This document shows, piece after piece, positions 37,091-45,574 of a DNA stretch of 64,000 nucleotides (its first letter is position 1; every line of letters begins with the position of its first letter). A model generated the notes under the pieces. The model had not been told where the DNA came from. It saw only the letters and a program-made list of their open reading frames with translations, and did no database searches. The position numbers were made by a program, and so were the translations under genes. This DNA is from Aquimarina pacifica. GTDB taxonomy: Bacteria; Bacteroidota; Bacteroidia; Flavobacteriales; Flavobacteriaceae. Where the stretch lies: contig NZ_JACC01000001.1 in the NCBI RefSeq assembly GCF_000520955.1, forward strand, positions 186,001 to 250,000, read 5' to 3'.

Positions 37091-37257
37091 CAACACAAGA
37101 AACACTTAAAGTCACTACATCTTTAAGGTTTCAACACTAAGTTGTAAAAACGCTTTTTTCTCAAAAAACATATTTCATACTTTATAAAAAACGAATAATT
37201 CAAAAATTAATCGTGGTTTTCTAAAATTTCTAAAAAAAACAGGGGAATAAATCATGT

Positions 37258-37285
37258 TTTCTGAAATATGATCATATTTCAGAAA
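37258..37285. repeat. 28-bp perfect palindrome downstream of nrtD
   Basis: TTTCTGAAATATGA and its exact reverse complement abut without a spacer, centred on GATC. Allowing one bulged T, the symmetry extends to ATG...CAT outside. It is 258 bases past nrtD. No T-run follows, so it is not a typical terminator; it may be an operator, RNA-processing site or 3' UTR hairpin. Confidence 0.6.
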
Positions 37286-37377
37286 CATTAAAATGAAGAA
37301 TTTAATAATACTTTCATCAATATTAAGCCCCTATTGACAATAATAAATATAGATAATAATTATTAAACTGCTAGAAA

Positions 37378-37405
37378 AACTTTTGTTTTTTATTAAACAA
37401 AAGTT
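37378..37405 (-). terminator. AT-rich hairpin, possible first terminator after nrtD
   Basis: Perfect 11-bp stem AACTTTTGTTT / AAACAAAAGTT with a six-base loop. On the minus strand the arm ends in TTTTTC. It is 138 bases after the nrtD stop. Weak because the stem is nearly all A-T. Confidence 0.4.
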
Positions 37406-37542
37406 ATATTTTTTGTTAAAAACACTGCAGAAAAAGCATTATTACTTTGATTTACAGCGACAAAACTACAATAATCCTTTCTAAAAATATACTTATATTT
37501 TCAAAATATTTGGTGAATTGGGACTTTTTTATCAATTAATTA

Positions 37543-38364
37543 TTAATGCTCTAAGAAGTTGATTAAATGCTCTCGATACTTATAATAATCTGGATGATCT
37601 AACACATCTTTTCGCAAACGTGGACGTTCAAAATCAATCTCTAAAATATCTCCCACTTTGGCTCTAGGTCCACTTGTCATCATGATCACTCTATCTGCCA
37701 AAAATATGGATTCATCGACGTCATGAGTAATCATTATTGCTGTTATTTTTTCTTGATTCCAAACTTCTATAAGAACATCTTGAAGCTCTCCACGAGTTAA
37801 AGAATCCAACATTCCGAATGGCTCATCCAACAATAATACCTTAGGTTTCAATGCAAAAGCCCTTGCGATCCCTACACGCTGTTGCATACCTTGAGATAAG
37901 TCTTTTGCTTTTTTATACATTGCATCCTCGAGACCTACTTTAGACAAGTAATATTTTACAATATCATCTCTATCCTTTTTTGTACCATGACCAAATACTT
38001 GTTTTACACCTAACATTACATTATCATATGCTGTCATCCAAGGTAATAAACTCGGGGACTGAAAAATAACACCTCTATCTGGTCCGGGTCCTTTAATTGT
38101 CTGATTATTGGCTACAATTGTACCTCTGGATATTGGATTAAGTCCAGCTATCATTGTTAATAATGTAGATTTACCACAACCAGAATGTCCAATAATTGAT
38201 ATAAATTCTTCGTGCTTTACCTTCAGATCCAGATCATCTAACACAACATAATCTCCTTTGGGTGTTGGATAAATCTTTGTAAGTTGAGTAATATCCAACA
38301 TGTATTTATCCTCGAACAAACCATTTTCTGATCTACGTACTTTTGAGTTTTCTAATGTCTCCAT
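37543..38364 (-). CDS. nrtD: Nitrate ABC transporter ATPase (NrtD-type)
   Basis: A 273-residue ATPase of the nitrate/sulphonate/taurine ABC family. Walker [11 protein letters not shown], signature LSQGMQQR (one change from LSGG), Walker [13 protein letters not shown] and an intact switch-loop histidine in IMITHDVDE are all present, so this subunit should hydrolyse ATP. It pairs with the neighbouring ATPase 12 bases upstream, whose switch histidine is replaced. Last gene of nrtABCD. Confidence 0.93.
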   Translation of the reverse strand: METLENSKVRRSENGLFEDKYMLDITQLTKIYPTPKGDYVVLDDLDLKVKHEEFISIIGHSGCGKSTLLTMIAGLNPISRGTIVANNQTIKGPGPDRGVIFQSPSLLPWMTAYDNVMLGVKQVFGHGTKKDRDDIVKYYLSKVGLEDAMYKKAKDLSQGMQQRVGIARAFALKPKVLLLDEPFGMLDSLTRGELQDVLIEVWNQEKITAIMITHDVDESIFLADRVIMMTSGPRAKVGDILEIDFERPRLRKDVLDHPDYYKYREHLINFLEH

Positions 38365-38376
38365 AATCTTTTCTTT

Positions 38377-39240
38377 TTAACTAAAACTTAATCTTCTAAA
38401 TGGTGTTGACTTAATTTGAGGCTTTATCTCTGGCAATGTATATGTAGTTTCTTTTTTAGAAGATCTCTGCTCTCCTATTTGTATAAGGTACTCTATAATA
38501 CTATTACGTAACCTTTTATATTCATCATTGCTGTTAAGAGCAGTTTTGTCTCTTGGTCGTTCTAAATTGATCTTATATTCTGGCCCCAGTGTGGCTTTTG
38601 GCCCTGGTTTAAGAGGTATAATCCTATCTGCCATAAGAATACCTTCATCTACATCATTCGTAATTAGCAATGCTGTTTTTTTATCTTTATTCCAGATTTT
38701 AAGAATCTCTTGTTGCAAATTACCTCGAGTTAATGCATCTAGAGCACTTAATGGCTCATCCATCAAAATTACATCGGGACTCATCGACAATGCTCTGGTT
38801 ACAGAAACCCGCTGGCGCATACCTCCAGAAAGTTCTTTAGGCAGCTTACCAATGGCCGGAGATAGATTAACCATTTCTACATAGTCTTCTACACGTTTGT
38901 TTCTATCTTTTTTTGACATTTTTTTGAATGCTTCCTTTACGGCCATGCCCACATTATTTCTAACATTCAACCAAGGTAATAATGAATAATTCTGAAAAAT
39001 AACTCCTCGCTCATGACTTGGTCCCGTAACTGGCTCTCCTTTGAACAATACTTGTCCCTCATCAGGCATTAACAATCCAGAGATAAGATTGATCAAGGTT
39101 GTTTTTCCGCTTCCTGTAAAACCAACAATTGCTACAAATTCTCCTTCCTCAATAGTTAGATTTATATTCGAAAGCACTTCAGTTTTATCTTTTCCTGTCC
39201 CAAAAGACTTGGATACATTTCTTAATTCTATATATGCCAT
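38377..39240 (-). CDS. nrtC: Nitrate ABC transporter ATPase (NrtC-type) with altered switch loop
   Basis: A 287-residue ATPase. Walker [11 protein letters not shown], signature LSGGMRQR and Walker [13 protein letters not shown] are canonical, but the switch-loop histidine that follows is asparagine: [10 protein letters not shown] with N195, from codon AAT at 38656-38658. In heterodimeric ABC transporters such changes usually mark a catalytically weak site. Cyanobacterial NrtC carries an extra substrate-binding-like domain; here only a short basic tail ([24 protein letters not shown]) follows the ATPase, so no such regulatory domain is present. Confidence 0.92.
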   Translation of the reverse strand: MAYIELRNVSKSFGTGKDKTEVLSNINLTIEEGEFVAIVGFTGSGKTTLINLISGLLMPDEGQVLFKGEPVTGPSHERGVIFQNYSLLPWLNVRNNVGMAVKEAFKKMSKKDRNKRVEDYVEMVNLSPAIGKLPKELSGGMRQRVSVTRALSMSPDVILMDEPLSALDALTRGNLQQEILKIWNKDKKTALLITNDVDEGILMADRIIPLKPGPKATLGPEYKINLERPRDKTALNSNDEYKRLRNSIIEYLIQIGEQRSSKKETTYTLPEIKPQIKSTPFRRLSFS

Positions 39241-39250
39241 ATCCTTTTTT

Positions 39251-40345
39251 TTATGTTTCTTCAGTAAACGTTACAAACTTCTGAATTGTAAGCATTATAC
39301 GATCTAGTAAGAAACCAATAATACCAATAACAAACATTGCAACAATAATTTTAGAATTAGAATCATTTGCTCCATTCTGAAACTCTTCCCAAACAAAAGA
39401 ACCTAATCCTGGACTCTGAGCTAATAATTCAATTGCAATAAGTACCATCCAAGCTACAGATAGTGTAATTCTTAATCCTGTAAAAATCAAAGGAAAAGAT
39501 GATGGTAAAATGATTTTAAAAACCTTCTGCCCTATATTAAGTTGCAAAACTTTTGCTACATTAATGTAATCTTTATCTACAGATGACACTCCCATACTTG
39601 TGTTTACCAAAGTAGCCCACATAGCACATAGTCCAACACTTATAAACGATATTGTAAATGAACTATCACCATCTGAGTTTTTACCTAAAGTATTAACAAT
39701 CATAGAAACTAATAATAACCAAACAACTGGCGAAACGGGTTTAAGTATCTGAATTAGCCAATTCACAGATGAACGTAGAGACTCGCTTAACCCTAACATA
39801 ATCCCTATTGGTACAGCAATAAAAAGAGCCAATAAAAACCCAGCAAATACTGTCTTAAGACTGGTAAAAATCTGATCTACAAATGATGGTCTTCCTGTGT
39901 AGGTTATTGCATCTAATCCTTGCTCAGCTCTTTTGACATTGGTAGCGGCAACTTTTTCGGCAAAGGCATCTTTCTTTGCACTGATACTCGCGTGATCTGC
40001 AAGTAGTGATTTATATGCCACCCAAACCTGAGATGGAGACGGTAATGTAGTAATCTGACAATCTTTACTCCCTGAATCTATACAGCTTCTTTCAAGTCTC
40101 GCTGCAGCTTCTCCCCTCTCATTAAATGCTTTTTCTATCCTAAATTCTTTTTCTATATTGTACAAATGTGAAGATCCTGCACTCCATAACAATAAAAACA
40201 ATCCCACGGATAAAATAGGTAAGACAATTTTTTTGAATAATGCTACTAAATTCTTCTTCGTTTCTTCACCACTCGCCAATCGTATAGCAGGCTCAAAAAA
40301 GCCCAGTCCTATAAAATTTAGGATATTAATGGATTTATCTTTCAT
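39251..40345 (-). CDS. nrtB: Nitrate ABC transporter permease (NrtB-type)
   Basis: A 364-residue inner-membrane permease with about six C-terminal helices and the EAA loop ([34 protein letters not shown]). An N-terminal helix ([21 protein letters not shown]) is followed by a roughly 90-residue extracytoplasmic insert (residues 60-150, rich in Glu/Ala/Lys). A two-Cys segment in it, CIDSGSKDC, could form a disulphide. Related nitrate permeases carry a similar insert. Ten bases upstream of nrtC. Confidence 0.92.
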   Translation of the reverse strand: MKDKSINILNFIGLGFFEPAIRLASGEETKKNLVALFKKIVLPILSVGLFLLLWSAGSSHLYNIEKEFRIEKAFNERGEAAARLERSCIDSGSKDCQITTLPSPSQVWVAYKSLLADHASISAKKDAFAEKVAATNVKRAEQGLDAITYTGRPSFVDQIFTSLKTVFAGFLLALFIAVPIGIMLGLSESLRSSVNWLIQILKPVSPVVWLLLVSMIVNTLGKNSDGDSSFTISFISVGLCAMWATLVNTSMGVSSVDKDYINVAKVLQLNIGQKVFKIILPSSFPLIFTGLRITLSVAWMVLIAIELLAQSPGLGSFVWEEFQNGANDSNSKIIVAMFVIGIIGFLLDRIMLTIQKFVTFTEET

Positions 40346-40500
40346 TTTATTTGTTTTATGGTTCCCTAACTTGTTTATCTGCCCTGTAAAGCAATCTGTG
40401 TTAAAGACTTTCTAAATTTCCGATACTTTGTAATTCATTTTTAAAAGAGGAGAAATAAAAAGAAAACTCTTTCTACCTCTCTCTCTTTTCAAAAACACTA

Positions 40501-41880
40501 TTATTTTTCCTTGTTACCTATAGTAAAACTGTTGATATATCCTATTGGATCTTTTGCATCATACTTGTTACCATCTATAAAATCTGTAGTTGCAGGTTTA
40601 TAACCATCTGTTGTAGGTAATTCTGAAGCAGCCAAATGTCCTTCTTCTACAAGAAGATTCGCCGCTTTAGTCCAAATATCAGGACGGTAGATATCTTTGA
40701 TCGTATTCGCATACCACTCAGCAGGCTTACTTTCTGGTATCTGTCCCCAACGTCTCATTTGAGTTAAAAACCATATACCATCAGAATAGAATGGATATGT
40801 TGCATCGTGTCTGTAGAATACATTAAAATCAGGCATTTCTCTCTTATCTCCCTTTTCGAACTCGAACGTTCCTGTCATTGAGTTTGCTAGTACAACCTCA
40901 TCAGCACCTACATATTCTGGCATAGATAATATTTTTACTGCTTCAGGACGATTTCCTGGAGTATCTAACCATTTTCCAGCTCTTATCAGGGCTTTTGTTA
41001 CAGCAACTGCCGTATTAGGATATTGCTCTACGAATTTCTTTGTCATTACAAATACCTTCTCTGGATTATTTTTCCAGATATCATAATTTGTAACTACTGG
41101 TACACCTATACCTTTAAAAACAGCTTGCTGATTCCAAGGTTCCCCAACACAATATCCGTAAATAGTACCTGCTTCTAGAGTTGCTGGCATTTGTGGTGGT
41201 GGTGTTACAGATAATAACACATCAGCATCTATCTGACCTTGAATATTTTCTTTAGAATACATTCCTGGATTAATTCCAGCTGCTGCTAACCAATATCTAA
41301 TTTCATAATTATGTGTAGATACAGGAAATACCATACCCATCTTAAAAGCTTTACCATCATTTTTGTAAGAATCAATAACTGGCTTTAATGCCTTTGCTGA
41401 TATTGGATGTATTGGCTTACCATCTTCTCCTGCCGGTACATTAGGTTTCATTTTTGACCATACATCATTAGAAACAGTAATACCGTTACCATTTAAATCC
41501 ATAGAAAATGAAGTAACTAATTCTGCCTGTCTACCAAAACCAGCTCCTGCTGCAATTGGCTGACCTGCTAACATATGAGAACCATCTAATTGACCATCGA
41601 TTACACGATCTAATACATTTTTCCAATTTGATTGAGCCTCTACAGACACGAACAATCCTTCATCTTCAAAAAAACCTTTTTCTTTAGCAATTGCTAAAGG
41701 AGCCATATCTGTTAATTTAATAAAACCAAAAGTTAATTGTGGTTTTTCTATTGTTAAGGCCGATGCTTCTTCTTTAGAATCTACATCTTCAGATGCCCCT
41801 TTCTTTTTCTTCTCACCTCCACATGACATCATAGCCATTAGGGTAAGTACTGTTATTATTTTAAAACTTATTTTTTTCAT
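40501..41880 (-). CDS. nrtA: Nitrate-binding lipoprotein (NrtA-type)
   Basis: A 459-residue substrate-binding protein of the NrtA/CmpA family. The signal ends in lipobox MAMMSC (C20), followed by a Lys/Glu-rich linker, so the protein is tethered to the membrane facing the periplasm. The mature domain shows the family pattern: [47 protein letters not shown] and [16 protein letters not shown]. First gene of nrtABCD, with the island's composite promoter about 40 bases upstream; the 155-base gap to nrtB has no gene. Confidence 0.94.
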   Translation of the reverse strand: MKKISFKIITVLTLMAMMSCGGEKKKKGASEDVDSKEEASALTIEKPQLTFGFIKLTDMAPLAIAKEKGFFEDEGLFVSVEAQSNWKNVLDRVIDGQLDGSHMLAGQPIAAGAGFGRQAELVTSFSMDLNGNGITVSNDVWSKMKPNVPAGEDGKPIHPISAKALKPVIDSYKNDGKAFKMGMVFPVSTHNYEIRYWLAAAGINPGMYSKENIQGQIDADVLLSVTPPPQMPATLEAGTIYGYCVGEPWNQQAVFKGIGVPVVTNYDIWKNNPEKVFVMTKKFVEQYPNTAVAVTKALIRAGKWLDTPGNRPEAVKILSMPEYVGADEVVLANSMTGTFEFEKGDKREMPDFNVFYRHDATYPFYSDGIWFLTQMRRWGQIPESKPAEWYANTIKDIYRPDIWTKAANLLVEEGHLAASELPTTDGYKPATTDFIDGNKYDAKDPIGYINSFTIGNKEK

Positions 41881-41918
41881 AATGCTGTTTTTAGAAGATT
41901 TCGCTAATAGAATCAGGT

Positions 41919-41940
41919 CAAAATTAAGTATTATTACTTA
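41919..41940 (-). promoter_or_regulatory. Nitrate-island composite promoter of nrtABCD
   Basis: Minus strand: TAAGTAATAATACTTA (41940-41925) overlapping the perfect -7 box TAATTTTG (41926-41919). No TTG is found at the -33 position. Confidence 0.75.
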
Positions 41941-42175
41941 CTTTCTATTCTTTTGCCTTTAAAAAAATAAGTATTTAGTTGATTATTATCTATTCTAAAA
42001 TATATGGGTTTTCAAATTAGATATTCTTCAAAAATTGATGAGAAAAATTAAAGAAGAGATAATGATCTAGAATAAATCAATAACAAGTTACTGAAATTCA
42101 ATTTATTACAAAAATAAGAGAGATTTAACACAATTACCACACAGTAAAACCGAGAGCAATATCTCTGCAAAAACA

Positions 42176-42223
42176 AATACTTAGTAAAAAATACTTAGTT
42201 AAATTAAAAAATAAGTATTTTTG
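42176..42223 (+). promoter_or_regulatory. Variant promoter of the secreted PilJ-motif protein
   Basis: Two direct copies of AATACTTAGT (42176-42185 and 42190-42199), 14 bases apart, precede a half-site TAAGTA and the -7 box TATTTTTG (42216-42223). The half-sites match those of the island's palindrome, but the arrangement is direct rather than inverted. Confidence 0.5.
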
Positions 42224-42267
42224 AAAAATACAACATAATCAATTATAACAAATACCCCCTCAATTGT

Positions 42268-43092
42268 ATGAAAACAAAAATTACAATTATTCTTTTATTA
42301 GCATCTTTACTAGTAACCTCGAAAAGTATTTCTCAATCCAAATACGGATCTATTACCTACAACAAGGCAATAAATATTTCAGGAAAACAGCGAATGCTAT
42401 CGCAAAAAATGTCTAAAGCCTATTTACTACTTAGTAAAGGAGTCAATAACGATGAAATCAAAAGAGAATTAAGCTCGAGTAAGTTCATTTTTGAAAAACA
42501 ATTAGAAATATTAACCGAAAACGCATCAAGCACGGCAGTAAAGCTCTCTATTAAAGGTGTCAAGAAATTATGGAATCAATTTAAACCACTAATAGAATCG
42601 ACCCCTAATTACATAAACTCTAAAGACATTATTAGACTTAATACCACTTTACTAAAAGCATGTCATGAACTGGTTTTAAGTATTGAAGTAAGCTCTAACT
42701 ACAATAATCAATTCTTTAAAAACAAAAATCAAGATCTTGTAAACATTATTAATATATCAGGAAAACAACGTATGTTGTCACAAAGACTCTGTTTATACTA
42801 TACAGCCAATACTATGTTTCCTAATAATTCTACGGAGTACAAAAAAATTATGACTGATGTAATTAACGAGTTTGATAGCGTTATCGGAAACTTATTAATT
42901 AGCAGCTACAATAGCACAGAAATTGAAGAAGAATTAGGGTCTGTTATGTCACTATGGGAAAAACTGAACACTAATAAAAGAGGTGTCATGAATGGAACAT
43001 TTTCTATAGAAGAAGTATTTGGTATTACAAACAACCTAACAAAAAGTTTCAATAAAATCACTGGTCAATACGAAACAATTGCCAATAATTAA
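42268..43092 (+). CDS. Secreted protein with two PilJ-type (NarX P-box-like) motifs
   Basis: A 274-residue protein with a signal peptide (IILLLASLLVTSKSISQ, cleavage near 23) and no membrane anchor. It contains two copies of the PilJ-domain motif: ISGKQRMLSQKM at residues 37-48 and ISGKQRMLSQRL at 163-174, each followed by a helical segment, so the protein is a tandem duplication. The PilJ domain of the chemoreceptor McpN binds nitrate directly and the NarX/NarQ input has a related helix. The same motif occurs in the sensor kinase at 49451. A free periplasmic nitrate-binding accessory or co-sensor is the likely role. It is divergent from nrtABCD. Confidence 0.85.
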   Translation: MKTKITIILLLASLLVTSKSISQSKYGSITYNKAINISGKQRMLSQKMSKAYLLLSKGVNNDEIKRELSSSKFIFEKQLEILTENASSTAVKLSIKGVKKLWNQFKPLIESTPNYINSKDIIRLNTTLLKACHELVLSIEVSSNYNNQFFKNKNQDLVNIINISGKQRMLSQRLCLYYTANTMFPNNSTEYKKIMTDVINEFDSVIGNLLISSYNSTEIEEELGSVMSLWEKLNTNKRGVMNGTFSIEEVFGITNNLTKSFNKITGQYETIANN

Positions 43093-43128
43093 TATAAAGT
43101 AATTTTCAAAAAATTATATAGAATAGAG

Positions 43129-43824
43129 CTAGGAAATCATACCAAATTTTCTAGCTTTATTACTTAACTCTAGAACATTCTTAACTCCCATTTTTTTCAT
43201 AAGATTAAATCGATGAACCTCGGTCGTTCTCTTACTAATATTGAGCTCTGTAGCAATATCCTTGTTGGTCATACCCGAAATAGCAAGATGCAGTATTTGA
43301 CTTTCTCTTTTGGTCAAATCAAAAGGATTACTAGGAACTTGTTTGGGAGTATCTAGTGCCACATTTATCTCAGTCCCTAGATCTTTGGTACGATCTACCT
43401 CAACACCTCCTTGTATCTTTCGAACTAATATAGAAGAAACATCTCCACTAAAATACTTCTCTCCTCTATTTACCATAGAAAGTGCTTTAAGAAATTCTTC
43501 TTTACTAGCTCCTTTTAAAAGATACCCATCAGCACCAGCATTAATAGATTGTAATATATACTCATCAGAATCATGCATAGACAACATAATTGTCTTTACC
43601 TCTAACCCCATTTCTTTCATTTTCTGAACAGTTTCTATACCTGACATTTCTGGCATTCTGATATCACAAATAATAATATCTGGATTCAGAGATTGCGCAA
43701 GAGATATTGCCTCTAACCCATTTACAGCCTCACCAATGACGCTATACTGGCTTTCATCCTCAAGAATTGCCCGAATACCATCTCTAACCATAAAATGATC
43801 ATCTACTAAAACTATTTTTGTCAT
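43129..43824 (-). CDS. NarL-family response regulator of the nitrate island
   Basis: A 231-residue regulator: receiver with D54 (IIICDIRMPEMSG), Thr/Ser at IMLSMHD and Lys at YLLKGA, then a LuxR-type HTH (LTKRESQILHLAISGMTNKDIATELNISKRTTEVHR) at about 168-225. A 40-residue linker includes KDLGTEINVALDTPKQV. The unlinked PilJ-containing kinase at 49451 is its most likely partner, together making a NarX/NarL-like pair. It is the only DNA-binding regulator inside the island, so it is the prime candidate to read the shared promoter palindromes; this is inference. Confidence 0.92.
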   Translation of the reverse strand: MTKIVLVDDHFMVRDGIRAILEDESQYSVIGEAVNGLEAISLAQSLNPDIIICDIRMPEMSGIETVQKMKEMGLEVKTIMLSMHDSDEYILQSINAGADGYLLKGASKEEFLKALSMVNRGEKYFSGDVSSILVRKIQGGVEVDRTKDLGTEINVALDTPKQVPSNPFDLTKRESQILHLAISGMTNKDIATELNISKRTTEVHRFNLMKKMGVKNVLELSNKARKFGMIS

Positions 43825-43867
43825 CGACTCTTACCTTTCTAAATTTTAAATAATACGTATTTTTAAT

Positions 43868-43875
43868 CAAATATA
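43868..43875 (-). promoter_or_regulatory. -7 box of the NarL-type regulator gene
   Basis: Minus strand TATATTTG, a perfect TAnnTTTG, 44 bases before the start. Only a degenerate half-site (TACGTATT) lies between it and the gene, so this promoter does not share the composite layout. Confidence 0.5.
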
Positions 43876-43957
43876 GGAATAATTCAAAAACATCTAAGTA
43901 AAGTTAAAAGGTTCTAAATTTTACCTACGTATTTTTACATAAAAAACACCCAATACT

Positions 43958-43979
43958 TAAGTATTAATACTTAGATTTG
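43958..43979 (+). promoter_or_regulatory. Nitrate-island composite promoter of the porin gene
   Basis: Perfect palindrome TAAGTATTAATACTTA (43958-43973) overlapping the -7 box TAGATTTG (43972-43979). A second, weaker copy, TACGTATTTTTACATA, lies at 43926-43941. The leader to the start codon is about 105 bases. Confidence 0.78.
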
Positions 43980-44088
43980 TGTCAGAAATACGTATTAACA
44001 ATACTACAGCTAATAGAATTAATTAAACGATTTTGAAATTTTAGCATAAGACAGCTAAAGTACTTATGCAAAAAAAAACAGTTAACAG

Positions 44089-45399
44089 ATGAGAAACAAA
44101 TTACGTATTGTCATTTTACTATTTATGGTAATGGCATTAAAAGGGAAAGCCCAAGAACTAAGTATTGATGCAGATATCCGTCCACGTTTTGAATACAGAC
44201 ATGGTTTTCATAGTCTAGTTCCTGACGGAGTTGACGAAGCAGCGGTAATACAACAAAGGTCAAGACTTAAATTTGGATATACAGCCGATAAATTTAAAGC
44301 ACACTTGAGCGTACAAGATGTAAGAGTCTGGGGAGACACAAGACAGATCTTAGATGATGACATCAATAATAACTTACAAATTGCCGAAGCATGGTTCTCA
44401 TTAAAAATGGGAGAATCATGGGCTACAAAAATAGGTCGTCAAACATTATCGTATGATGATCAGAGAATCCTAGGAGGTTTAGACTGGGCAATGCAAGGGC
44501 GTTTCCATGATCTTTTACTTCTTAAATATGCAAAAGGTAAGTCTAAGTTAGATATCGGACTTGCTTTCAGTCAAAATGCAGGAGCTGCAAACCCAGGTAA
44601 CGAGTTTGGTAATATTTATGATGTAACTGGCTTCTTTAGCTACAAAGCAATGGAGTATCTTCACTATAATGTAAAACCATCAGAAGATGTTAGTATTAGT
44701 TTATTAGCACTTAATAACACTTTCCAAAACCTTGAGAATGGAGTTGGTGTTGATGGATTTTATCACAGACAAACTTTCGGAACACACTCAAAATTCAAAT
44801 TAGGAGGTATTGGCTTAGCTTTTAACGGATACTTACAAACAGGTGAGGCTAATTCAGGAACCGACTTGAGCGCATACTTAGTAGGACTAGAAGGAATTGG
44901 TAAAGTTGGTAAGACAAAATTAGGACTAGGATTCGAAATTCAGAGTGGTACTGATCAAGATGCTACCGATGGAAAAAACAAATCGTTTTTCCCACTATAC
45001 GGTACTAATCATAAATTTAACGGATTTATGGATTACTTCTATGTTGGTAACCATGCTAATAGTGTAGGTTTAACCGATATCTATGGTAAAGTAATCTTCA
45101 AAACTGGTGAAAAATCAAGTTTATTAGTAAAAGGTCATTACCTAGGAACTGCTGCTACAATGATAGACACTGACGGTTCAGATGCAGATGCTTACTTAGG
45201 AACAGAATTAGATTTGGTATATACTCAGAAATTACTTCCGTATGTAACGCTAAAACTAGGATACTCTCATATGTTCGCTTCAGACTCAATGGAGCTTCTA
45301 AAAGGAGTTGATGATCCTGCAAGTATCCAAAACTGGGGATGGGCAATGTTAGTTGTAAAACCTAATTTCCTAAAATGGAGCCCAAAACCTAAAGAATAA
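44089..45399 (+). CDS. Outer-membrane porin-like protein (alginate-export/beta-barrel type)
   Basis: A 436-residue protein with a signal peptide (IVILLFMVMALKGKAQ) and an all-beta pattern of alternating hydrophobic strands ending in an aromatic-rich segment, typical of an outer-membrane barrel. The opening DADIRPRFEYRHGF, QQRSRLKFGYTADKFKAHLSVQDVRVWGD and WATKIGRQTLSYDDQRILGGLDWAMQGR match the alginate-export/OprB-like porin pattern seen in Bacteroidota. Lying between the regulator and nirB with the island's strongest promoter, it most likely lets nitrate or nitrite cross the outer membrane. A terminator follows. Confidence 0.85.
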   Translation: MRNKLRIVILLFMVMALKGKAQELSIDADIRPRFEYRHGFHSLVPDGVDEAAVIQQRSRLKFGYTADKFKAHLSVQDVRVWGDTRQILDDDINNNLQIAEAWFSLKMGESWATKIGRQTLSYDDQRILGGLDWAMQGRFHDLLLLKYAKGKSKLDIGLAFSQNAGAANPGNEFGNIYDVTGFFSYKAMEYLHYNVKPSEDVSISLLALNNTFQNLENGVGVDGFYHRQTFGTHSKFKLGGIGLAFNGYLQTGEANSGTDLSAYLVGLEGIGKVGKTKLGLGFEIQSGTDQDATDGKNKSFFPLYGTNHKFNGFMDYFYVGNHANSVGLTDIYGKVIFKTGEKSSLLVKGHYLGTAATMIDTDGSDADAYLGTELDLVYTQKLLPYVTLKLGYSHMFASDSMELLKGVDDPASIQNWGWAMLVVKPNFLKWSPKPKE

Positions 45400-45433
45400 T
45401 GGAGTAAATCTTACTCAAAAATGCATAATCATT

Positions 45434-45471
45434 AAAAAAACCTGCGAAATACCATTTTCGCAGGTTTTTTT
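45434..45471 (+). terminator. Intrinsic terminator of the porin gene
   Basis: Perfect 10-bp stem ACCTGCGAAA / TTTCGCAGGT (45440-45449, 45456-45465) flanked by A7 and T7, so it can work in both directions. Separates the porin gene from nirB. Confidence 0.88.
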
Positions 45472-45533
45472 ATGTATTATTTTCAAATTCGCAATCACAC
45501 ATATCTATAATTACGTAATTTCTAGTGTAGCAA

Positions 45534-45555
45534 TACGTATTTATACTTAATTTTG
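45534..45555 (+). promoter_or_regulatory. Nitrate-island composite promoter of nirBD
   Basis: TACGTATTTATACTTA (45534-45549) overlapping the perfect -7 box TAATTTTG (45548-45555), only 19 bases before the nirB start. Confidence 0.75.
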
Positions 45556-45574
45556 TATCTATAAATTCAGAACA

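Noticed and set aside
36560..45560. Island flanks checked for transposase, integrase or att repeats that would show recent transfer
   Set aside because: None seen; base composition and codon use look like the rest of the window.
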